NCBI GenBank assembly: GCA_021014945.1
Contig: MU266751.1
Coordinates: 1-17,010, forward strand
DNA length: 17,010 bases
Direction of reading: 5' to 3'
DNA from: Leucogyrophana mollusca
Lineage: Eukaryota > Basidiomycota > Agaricomycetes > Boletales
Shown: one piece after another, positions 10,203 to 17,010 of the stretch
Layout: each line of letters opens with the position of its first letter
How positions within the stretch are numbered: position 1 is the first letter of the stretch
The notes under the pieces: model-generated
Told to the model about the DNA's origin: nothing
Seen by the model: the letters and a program-made list of their open reading frames with translations, nothing else
Databases searched by the model: none
Made by a program: the position numbers and the translations under genes

Positions 10203-10299
10203 GTCGCGAGTCGCGCTGACTTTGTTGATCGACTCTCTTGACCTCAAACCACCACCAGCTCTCGCAACACACGTTTGCTCCTGTAAACTATTATTTAAG

Positions 10300-11042
10300 A
10301 TGGTACGCTTTCTGATTTCACGTTACTCACGCTATGGCTCTAATATAATACATTACTATAGAGCGGAAAAGGTGCATAGGTATCCCACCAACACACATAG
10401 GGCACTTTCTAACCCACTCTCACCCGCAGGAAAAGCTGGAAAGTCTTCTGGGGGCAAGGCCGGTAGTGAGGGCAAGTCGCAGTCACGATCTGCTAAGGCT
10501 GGCCTCCAATTTCCTGTCGGACGTGTCCATCGTCTCCTTAAAAAGGGTAACTACGCCCAGCGCGTTGGTGCTGGAGCACCCGGTTCGTCTACAGGCCGCT
10601 TCTCGTTATCAGATGCTAAACTGACTTGTATTACCAGTCTACCTTGCTGCCGTCCTCGAGTACCTTGCCGCAGAAATCCTTGAGCTTGCCGGTAATGCTG
10701 CTCGTGATAACAAGGTATGTGTGACAATAATTAGTATTGCCAATCCACTGACACTGCGTTTTCAGAAACAACGTATCGTTCCCCGGCATTTGCAATTAGC
10801 AATCCGAAATGACGAAGAGTGAGTTGATGTCCTGGCTCTCTTGTTTATGCCACTAACAGCCGGTATAGACTGAATAAATTACTCGGCGACGTCGTGATCT
10901 CTCAAGGAGGTGTCGTTCCCTTCATCAACCCAGAACTTCTTCCCAGCAAATCGAGGTGCTTGTTACTGTCTTTGCGTTCAGAGTCGAAGCTGACTCCTCC
11001 CATAGCAAAGGCAAGAAGGAGGGTGCCAGCCAAGAAGTTTAG
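10300..11042 (+). CDS. H2A: Core histone H2A with SQ-type C-terminus
   Basis: H2A pairs with H2B in the nucleosome. Seven coding exons: 10300-10302 (ATG only), 10362-10371, 10430-10582, 10638-10714, 10766-10818, 10869-10955, 11006-11042. They sum to 420 nt, or 139 residues. The rebuilt N-terminus [16 protein letters not shown] is the standard fungal H2A tail. The histone fold follows ([29 protein letters not shown], then [24 protein letters not shown] and [21 protein letters not shown]). The acidic-patch residues of the EYLAAEILE and NDEE stretches are present. It is canonical H2A rather than H2A.Z. The C-terminus is GASQEV, so Ser136 lies in the SQE-hydrophobic motif phosphorylated by ATM/ATR-type kinases; fungal core H2A thus does the work of mammalian H2A.X. 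The six introns are 50-59 nt. Confidence 0.97.
10362..10371 (+). other. 10-nt micro-exon of histone H2A
   Basis: AGCGGAAAAG lies between introns 10303-10361 (GTACGC...CTATAG) and 10372-10429 (GTGCAT...CCGCAG). It encodes Ser-Gly-Lys plus the first base of a Gly codon. Joining the lone ATG directly to the third exon would break the frame, while including this exon gives the universal MSGKGK start. Confidence 0.85.
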
Positions 11043-11350
11043 ATTGGATTGCCACCGACCACATGTCTGTCTTTTTATTACCTGCAACCTCCTGTATTAT
11101 CATAGTCTTCGTAAATTTTCCGTTACTCATTGTACTCGAGAGCCCCCATGGCTGTGAGTGTCCTTGTCCAACAAAATTGTGGTGATTTGTCCCCACCGTC
11201 ATCTTTCATGTTTGGTCATGTTATTTTCCGAAGGTGTTACACCCCTTTTGGGACAACTGCAGTGCTTCGTCTTCAATCAAAAACTCTGGTGCCGAACACC
11301 AGCACTGTTTTTCCTACAAGCATTGCTTCCCTTACGACCCCGCAGACAGC
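11043..11350. other. Intergenic region between H2A and the glycosyltransferase
   Basis: These 308 bp hold the H2A 3' UTR and the promoter of the next gene, both on the plus strand. Pyrimidine-rich tracts are present (for example around 11065-11110), but I see no clear TATA box and no additional coding sequence. Confidence 0.5.
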
Positions 11351-13242
11351 ATGCCGTGGTACTCTCCACCGACTAGGCAGGAGGTGACGCTCATCCTTTT
11401 CTGCCTTACGACCTTCATCCTCTTCTATAATGTCGAATCATCGTTCCAATATCTTGGAACCGACCCAACAAACTCAGAAGTCCTTGTCGGTCGCCTGGGA
11501 CTGAACAAGGCCAACCACAAACTGAGCACGTCAGGCGGCGATGCTCTTGAGAAGGAAGTATTTGGTGAGTGGGAGGGACATGAACGACGTGCAGCAAGCA
11601 ATGGTGGTGGTATACGAAGAAGGGACGTCGATGAAGACAAATCCGCGGCTTTTTGGATAGAGAAGGAGACTGTAACTGCCTCGCAGAAGCCGGAGATATT
11701 TGGAAATATTGCGGTCGATGACGGCTTTTTCCATTGGGGCGCCCAAGTGCCACAAGTTACGGTGGTGAAACATGTACCAGGTTCGTTATCTGGCGAAGGA
11801 GAATTCATGTGCTTACCGTGATGCTGCTTGGTGATGTCCCAGGGTTCACTATCCTCGACAACGTGATTGTGGCAGGTGGCACGATTTTTCTTGTAAGCGA
11901 TCATGCATCTTCATTGCCGCCCCTCGGATCCATCGCGTCATCTGCGGTAGCTCCGACCGATCCTCCCAGGGAGGAGGATTGGCAAGTACTGTCTGGTGAC
12001 GAAGCGAGAGTGAAGCTAGGTTCATATGGCGGGCTGTGAGTCTGTTTCACTCCAACTCGCAATCAATGATTTCCTAAGGTCCCGTCAATCGCTCAGAATC
12101 CATGGTGTCAGCTGGCTGTCAACTGATGCTACACCAAGTTTGTCTCTTCGAATAACTACTGTCGCGTGGGGTCCTCATATTTCCCCTCAGGTAATCACAC
12201 ACTTTTTTCGCTTTGGCGCACGTACAGCTCTCTCGACCCGTCAATCACGTCGGATGGCCAAACGAGCCTTCCTCCCCCACGGCGCATCTTCTTCCCTAAT
12301 ATACCGACCTTTACAGGCATTAGACCTGATCTAAATAAGCCGATTGTCCTGCGACATCGCTCACCAAGCGGGTTCCACCCGTTCCTTCCAAAGGCAGCAT
12401 TCCCTACACTGGGTTTGATGTATAAGGAAGACTGGGAGGATTTTGCCCTCATGGCAGTTCCGTTCGTGTTGAAGCGCGTAGTAGTTGCAGATAGAGGAGC
12501 CGCTACTCGCTCACGAAGTGACGTTCCCCCAATCTCGTTCCCATGCACAGGGTCGGAAATGGGAGCCTCGCAGTACTGGTGGGAGCCTGTCAGACGATCG
12601 TTGGCAGCCTTTCTAGGCGTGGACCAAGCGCTGGAGAAAACCTGGAGGGGCAAAGAGAGGCCTACAATCACTTATATCTCCGCGCAGGACGCAGACTTGG
12701 GACCAGCCCTGAGGAACGTAGATCACGATGCCTTGGTCAGCGCACTGGAAAAGATGGGCCGTGACTATTCCTACACCGTGAACATTGTCTCGTCACAAGG
12801 CTCATGGACCGAGCGGATGACTGCTATTGCGAAATCGACTGTGCGAGACTTATTCATTATTTTACTTCGAGGTTCCCTGGTTGACTTTCGACTTCGACTG
12901 GTAGATCGTCCTCGGCGTTTATGGCGACAGTCTAACGGATTGCTTGTACATGAAGCCCTCCTCGCACTCCATGGTCATGGAAATATTCCCTCCTGACGTA
13001 TTCGTTGGTGATGGGGAAATTGCGGTCCGCTCACTGGGCACCCGTTATATTGCTTGGCGCAATAACCAGTACGACTATGTCCTCTACTCTCATCCCATTA
13101 ACTCATCATATACCACAGGCAATTCAGTGGCGAATCCCTTCCGCCGGTTGCCCTCCCAGGCAGCGTGCCCGCTCGCGACATATCTGTAGATCCGGCTGCT
13201 ATTGTCCAAGCCATACGCAAGGAGGTTGACAGAGCAGCATAA
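11351..13242 (+). CDS. Family 61 glycosyltransferase (DUF563), type II membrane protein
   Basis: A predicted Golgi or ER glycosyltransferase of the GT61 class, which includes plant xylosyl/arabinosyltransferases and animal EOGT. Donor and acceptor are unknown. Six exons: 11351-11780, 11843-12035, 12079-12137, 12191-12840, 12905-13068, 13119-13242. They total 1620 nt, or 539 residues. Residues 12-28 (VTLILFCLTTFILFYNV) form one N-terminal anchor, followed by a variable stem. Family-like segments are LVKHVPGFTILDNV-type sequence at the stem end (here VVKHVPGFTILDNV), GVSWLSTDATP, NHTLFSLWRTYSSLDP, PTITYISAQD, and the C-terminal VLGVYGDSLTDCLYMKP followed by MVMEIFPP. Most family members have His-Gly where this protein has Tyr450-Gly451. 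The last exon restores an in-frame tail ending EVDRAA. The family is clear from recall; activity is uncertain. Confidence 0.9.
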
Positions 13243-14535
13243 GGTGGTTTTCTGTTGTTCAGAAATGACCCTCACGTTGTATTCAGCAGCTGGACTGTCT
13301 CGTAATCCATCCATCCCCTCCCTCGTAAAACATCGACTTTGCCACGTCCATTATGGCAAACCATCGCGTACACGTAGACACACTAGACGCCTTATCCATA
13401 TCCCTCGCACTTGGACACTCTACTATCCAAAGTAATCGCTTACACATCCCCGTCTCTATTCGCTATGCCCGGCCTACTCAGGGAATGCGCTAGGAATGCT
13501 CTTTATTTAATTGTGTGCATGTAATTCCGTTTGCTCTGCCACTTGTTGCGCTATCCGAAGGCGTCTAATTCGCGATGGATTCTGCCAATGTTACTTAGTA
13601 CAAGCGATCGGCATGTCGTGTCGTTGCTGCGAGTGGCGAGTAGACAGTCGTGTAAGCCGGTATGGCCCACTGCCCATATACGCGCACCCCTGGAGCTCTG
13701 TGGCGGATTGCGCCGAAGGCAGCGCGCTCGAGGGTATAAAAACCATGTCAACTGACCATCGTCTCCAGCAAACCCAGCTCTCCTATCACGCCGTTTACTC
13801 CTCACCTTCAAGCACCAATATCATTATTAACAAGCCAAGAGAGAGGCAAAGTTAATTTGAGCCTCTTCGAAGTTTGGTTTGTCGACCCCACCGATATCGC
13901 TTTCGTTGATGCATTTCGGCGATTCACCTTGCATGTAGTGTATCAAGTCCTATTGTACATTCATTTTGAACGCTCGAGCGTCGTGGCTCGATCCTAGTTA
14001 GGATGGGGGAAACCGTGTATACCTACTGATGTTAGATCAGACGAATGGAAAATAAGGGTGTTCACGGCGCTAATGACGATACTGGTGTCCGGGAGATATG
14101 GTCCAAGGCACTCGAAGTGGTATGAAGGAAAGGGTATATAACGGCATTCGAAGTTGCGCGACGCAAAGGCCATGGGAGGACTCGAAACGTGCTGCAAGGA
14201 GGATGTTAATATTTCTTCATACTCTGCATCGCCGCTTGTCAACGGGTCGTCTTGTGAGGATGAAACACGAGTTACGTCGGTGCACACCCTTCCGGTAGAT
14301 AGATCCTTATGTGCGTGGCTACGACGGGTTGCGCAGCGTTGCAAGGCGAACAATCCATCCGTTGATCCGAGACGTTGATGCAGATGCCGCTATGGAGTTG
14401 TTTGTCCATGTTTTACTCAGAGGCCTCTGCCAAACAAAGCCACACAACTTGGCGCGTCTACTACCGCATTCCAAAAAAGGGAATAAACTCATATGCTAAC
14501 CTTCCGACCTTCCTCTGGCCTGTGCAACGAGTTTT
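13243..14535. other. Long stretch without a confident gene
   Basis: The first part is the 3' UTR of the glycosyltransferase gene. Two TATA-like sites stand out: GGTATAAAAACC near 13734-13745 and GGGTATATAACGG near 14132-14144. Only the second is followed by a short open frame with a good ATG context (14172-14378). Other frames, such as 13511-13855 plus and 13994-14353 minus, show no family signature. The sequence may contain decayed genes or upstream control elements of the U2 gene. Confidence 0.45.
14172..14378 (+). CDS. Possible small ORF, 68 codons, unknown
   Basis: The frame starts at GCCATGG, a good initiation context, 37 bp downstream of a TATATA at 14135-14140. It encodes MGGLETCCKEDV... 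and ends NNPSVDPRR. It has four cysteines and no signal peptide, membrane segment or domain that I recognise. A donor-like GT at 14369 and a TTTACTCAG acceptor at about 14422 could extend the frame, but the extension would approach the U2 gene. The TATA-to-ATG distance is very short. It may well be chance. Confidence 0.15.
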   Translation: MGGLETCCKEDVNISSYSASPLVNGSSCEDETRVTSVHTLPVDRSLCAWLRRVAQRCKANNPSVDPRR

Positions 14536-14540
14536 TGAGC

Positions 14541-14546
14541 TATATA
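14541..14546 (+). promoter_or_regulatory. TATA box of the U2 snRNA gene
   Basis: TATATA in GAGCTATATAGACG starts 30 bp upstream of the inferred U2 5' end (14571). This is the spacing expected for RNA polymerase II initiation on a fungal snRNA gene. Confidence 0.6.
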
Positions 14547-14570
14547 GACGAGGTTTGGACACCTGGAACC

Positions 14571-14757
14571 CCACCACTCTGGCCTTTTGGCTTAGATCAA
14601 GTGTAGTATCTGTTCTTAATAGTTTAACCACTATTATGAAGGCACCGCCTTCATTCTTTGGTTATCAAATTTTTGCCGCCCTTGATCCTCTGAGCTCTGC
14701 TTGCAACTCAAAGGACGTGATGACCTTGCCACTGCACTACCGGCTTGTGTCGTCGGG
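14571..14757 (+). ncRNA. U2: U2 spliceosomal snRNA
   Basis: U2 snRNA pairs with the intron branch site during splicing. The 5' half is almost identical to U2 across eukaryotes: the GGCCTTTTGGC stem-loop I at 14581-14591, then TAGATCAAGTGTAGTATCTG, with the branch-pairing GUAGUA at 14603-14608. Stem IIa pairs 14618-14623 with 14630-14635 around UUAACC. Stem IIb pairs 14638-14643 with 14647-14652, perfect over 6 bp. A Sm site AUUUUUG lies at 14669-14675. The 3' stem IV pairs 14719-14724 with 14749-14754 and closes a loop resembling the U2B''-binding loop (ACUGCACUACC). The length of about 187 nt is like human U2. The exact ends are inferred from homology. It lies under a spurious 200-codon open frame. 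Confidence 0.95.
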
Positions 14758-14945
14758 GGATCTTCTTTTTCTACCCTTCGCTCTCTTTGTTGTGTCGCTA
14801 TTTCATAGTCATTTGACTATGCATGGGGCTCAACAAATGGATGCAAAGGAATTTATTTATTTCAGCGAGATGGACTCTTTGTGCTTGTTAAAATTCAACT
14901 CTGTTCCATGTCGGTGGACAGCGGTGGACGCAGCTGTTTATCAAC

Positions 14946-15164
14946 ATGTCTGCCTTTTCGTTAGGCGCATGCCCTGAAACTGATGGCCTTGTAGCACTGA
15001 CACCTTCATCTTGTTTACCCACTTCAGCTCCCGAAAAGGAAATTCCAAGTCCCGATGCGGTTAGGCTGGCGCCAATTGCTGCTGAACCGATCGATCACCG
15101 GCCAGCAAACCATAAAATGCCTTCAAGAGTACAAATGGAGTGTTCGAAACTACGACGTGGTTAA
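14946..15164 (+). CDS. Possible small ORF, 72 codons, unknown
   Basis: The ATG lies in a good context (ATCAACATGTC). The product starts MSAFSLGACPETDG and is Pro/Ser/Ala-rich in its first half. It ends in a basic segment, HKMPSRVQMECSKLRRG. It has three cysteines, no signal peptide and no known domain. It begins about 190 bp downstream of U2 on the same strand. A GT just before the stop, at 15160, could be a splice donor, but no downstream exon could be supported. It could be a first exon, a remnant or chance. Confidence 0.22.
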   Translation: MSAFSLGACPETDGLVALTPSSCLPTSAPEKEIPSPDAVRLAPIAAEPIDHRPANHKMPSRVQMECSKLRRG

Positions 15165-15240
15165 TCATTGGTGCGTGAGCTGAGTTTTGCTCGAGATCGA
15201 CGAAGGAAGGTTGATGCACTAGGATCATGATGGAACAGCC

Positions 15241-15480
15241 AAAGGAATGACTATTGTATCTAGTAATGCTGATTCTATGTTAATGCTAATGCTAACTTAT
15301 ATACAGAAAGCAGAAAAAAAAATTACATATTATATTTTAGAGAAATGGCCAAGTACCACCTATTCAAAAGGAATGACTGTCTTCTTTCTTCGCCTTCCAG
15401 CTATTTGGTGTAACATCGGAAAAACAAAGCTTTCGTCTATTACTATTAGGTTTATGCGAATACCTTCTGTACGCGATTAT
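15241..15480. other. AT-rich island
   Basis: By hand count 79 of 240 bases are G or C, about 33 percent, clearly below the surrounding sequence. It contains several TAATGCT/TGCTAAT repeats (15263-15294), an A-run at 15314-15321 and the string TTATATACAG. An 87-codon plus frame crosses it (15247-15510), but its product shows no recognised domain. It could be transposon debris or a replication or chromatin element. Confidence 0.45.
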
Positions 15481-16043
15481 TGGTTGAATATCAGTGCACG
15501 GACGTACTAGTAAGTCACCTCGATCGACTTTCAATGACATCTGTCAATAAACAACGTCAATCGGTAAGGACAGGTAAGGGCATGAATAAGCCGTGCTTAA
15601 AAGGAGGCCAACATCATGATGATGTAGGCGCACACCGACGGGTCGCCACAAGCTCCCCTGCGCATCATTTACGACACCATCATCTTGCACTGCACCTAAG
15701 GCGGTAAAGTGTTCTTCCTCGTTCGAGTCGTCCAAATCGACGACAACGCAACCGTAGTGATGACAAGCACAACGACCTTCCCAAAGTCGAGGATCAATAA
15801 CAGCGTTCCCAGACAATTGGGTGCGATTGAAAACCCAGTAAGCGTCCTACATGAATATCGAACTCACAAGGAATTGCTACTAACGTTGGGCGATGTGCCA
15901 TCGCTGATTTCCCCCCCTCTTTTAGCTCCACTCACCGGCGCATGTCATAGTGAGTTCCATGAAACATGAAGCTTGGGCAGGTCCACGACTCATCGCCGTT
16001 TTAGCTCCCAAATCTCCAGACACCATTTTCGCAGTACTGCGAT

Positions 16044-16688
16044 ATGAACTACGCAGCATCCGATTCAGAGTCGCGACAGATCCACCATATCATTGCAGAT
16101 CAAATTGCGCAACTCGTGGACGTGGAGAGCGAGATTGAGCGAGTTGAAAATCTTATGGCTCGACTTCGGGGGTTCCATTTGCAGCTCACCGACAGCAGGA
16201 ATAAAATCCAACAAACGATAAACAGACACCAGGGTCTCATATCCTGCATACGTCGATTTCCCGCGGAAACACTGGGAGAGATATTCATCCACTGTCTTCC
16301 CCCGGATCCTCATATTCAACCGAACCCCCGCCAAGCGCCTCTTCTCCTCACTCGTATATGTCGCTCTTGGAGACAGGTTGCGTTAGCGACACCTCGGCTT
16401 TGGTGCTCTTTGTATGTGGGGCCAAGTCACAGGGTGCAGCAACAAGCGTTGTCTTTCTACCATACCTGGCTGTCCCGCGCCCGTAGCGTCCCCCTTTCCA
16501 TCGCAGTTGACACTCGGCTTGTGCATGCTCCTTTCAATCCTATGTGGAGATTTGAAGTCACGGAATTGCTGAAACGCTATACTAGTCGCTGCTCTTGCCT
16601 CTATGTCATGTTTGACGAGGAGGCTTCACTGCATGCGATGCTGCGAGACGTTCCGACCACAGCCCAGTACTGCTGCCACCCGCGTTAA
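16044..16688 (+). pseudogene. F-box protein, truncated after about 200 residues
   Basis: F-box proteins link targets to SCF ubiquitin ligases through Skp1. This 214-codon frame has an N-terminal coiled coil (about residues 14-60, with VESEIERVENLMARL). The F-box follows at 69-125, with IRRFPAETLGEIFIHCLP, PLLLTRICRSWRQVALATPRLW and SLYVG. This is the architecture of the large Agaricomycete F-box families, whose members usually run to 400-600 residues with a leucine-rich-repeat-like tail. Here the family-like sequence continues to about residue 203 (MLRDVP) and then ends in TAQYCCHPR and a stop. From there an unrelated open frame in another phase takes over. I read it as interrupted by an insertion or rearrangement; a natural short form is possible. 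Confidence 0.75.
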
Positions 16689-16719
16689 GCAGACCAGTGG
16701 TGCCTCGCGGTCCGCAAAC

Positions 16720-17010
16720 ATGATCACCGCGGTGCCCCTCAATGCCGCTGCGAGTGGTGACAGTGATGAGCCGGCAGAGGTTCCGCCCCCTAGGCAAAAG
16801 CGGAGCAAAGCTGACGCTGACCTGGAAGCCGTGGACTCCCCTTCCCCCAAGCCGAAGCGGAGGCAGGTGGAGGTCCTCATCACCCGTCCCCCAAAAAAGC
16901 CCACATCCACGAAGCTGTATATCGACTGCTCTCCCTCGCCCGAAACGCAGGCCCCATTGCCCACGAAAGCGTCGCAGTCCTCGAAAGCAATGGCCCAAGT
17001 GGTCTACATT
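16720..17010 (+). CDS. Basic, Pro/Ser-rich ORF, truncated by the window edge
   Basis: The frame is open from 16573 to the end of the window. The first internal ATG is at 16720, giving 97 codons with no stop. The product is rich in Pro, Ser, Lys and Ala, with basic clusters PRQKRSK and SPKPKRRQ that resemble nuclear localisation signals. The repeated short theme RPPKKP and PSPETQAPLP suggests a disordered region. No catalytic or zinc-binding motif is visible. It may be the start of a DNA-binding, Gag-like or other repeat-encoded protein, or a separate gene. It abuts the broken F-box gene, which suggests that it arrived with the disruption. Confidence 0.45.
   Translation, partial: MITAVPLNAAASGDSDEPAEVPPPRQKRSKADADLEAVDSPSPKPKRRQVEVLITRPPKKPTSTKLYIDCSPSPETQAPLPTKASQSSKAMAQVVYI

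Larger units (their letters stand above)
14758..16043. other. Stretch between U2 and the F-box gene, no confident gene
   Basis: A T-rich run follows U2 (14763-14775). A 72-codon plus frame at 14946-15164 is listed separately. An AT-rich island lies at 15241-15480. A minus frame at 15544-15816 (MSGNAVIDPRLWEGRCACHHYGCVVVDLDDSN...) looks somewhat coding-like but joins to no convincing exon and matches no family I know. No transposase, reverse transcriptase or terminal repeat is recognisable. Confidence 0.4.

Noticed and set aside
10045..10683. 212-codon plus ORF reading into H2A
   Set aside because: It reads through the 5' promoter and two introns before entering H2A exon 3, then leaves frame at the next intron.
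12195..12671. 158-codon minus ORF
   Set aside because: It is the antisense shadow of the large fourth exon of the glycosyltransferase.
14375..14977. 200-codon plus-strand ORF
   Set aside because: It runs straight through the U2 snRNA gene, has no recognised domain, and owes its openness to the structured RNA sequence.
15247..15510. Possible transposase tail (RIPSVRDYWLNIS)
   Set aside because: The likeness to hAT-type sequence is too weak and short, and no other transposase motif or terminal repeat is present.
15544..15816. 90-codon minus ORF with WEGRCACHHYGC
   Set aside because: It looks partly coding, but no upstream exon or downstream continuation fits in phase, and I recognise no family.

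Overview
The window is nuclear DNA from a filamentous fungus, most likely a mushroom-forming basidiomycete (Agaricomycetes). The main signs are many short introns (43-67 nt) with clear GT/AG borders and intron-split housekeeping genes. An F-box protein of the coiled-coil type common in that class and a family-61 glycosyltransferase point the same way. There are no prokaryotic operons, CRISPR arrays, tRNA or rRNA genes. I rebuilt the gene models by hand from splice sites and reading-frame phase. Each of the five multi-exon models closes to a whole number of codons and ends in a stop.

Left to right: 1-658 is gene-free and holds a short direct-repeat block (159-301). 659-2899 (-) is a 16-exon major facilitator transporter with 6-nt and 13-nt exons and a GC-AG intron. 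3302-6509 (-) is an 11-exon SEC24, the COPII cargo adaptor. About 6.5-8.3 kb has no gene I can recognise. 8395-8868 (+) is a small secreted cysteine-containing protein with a probable intron in its 5' UTR. 9101-10135 (-) is ATP10, an assembly factor for mitochondrial ATP synthase. 10300-11042 (+) is core histone H2A, transcribed divergently from ATP10 across only 164 bp. 11351-13242 (+) is a GT61/DUF563 glycosyltransferase with a type II membrane anchor. 14571-14757 (+) is a U2 spliceosomal snRNA gene with a TATA box 30 bp upstream. 15.2-15.5 kb is an AT-rich island. 16044-16688 (+) is the first part of an F-box protein that stops abruptly next to an unrelated basic, Pro-rich frame running off the right edge.

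These genes do not form one pathway. They are a mix of core functions (secretion, respiration, chromatin, splicing) and faster-evolving accessory genes (transporter, secreted protein, glycosyltransferase, F-box). The most notable features are the extreme exon structures: a start-codon-only coding exon plus a 10-nt exon in H2A, and a 6-nt exon in the transporter. The U2 gene, hidden under a spurious 200-codon reading frame, is also notable. I found no convincing sign of a wholly new multi-gene system.
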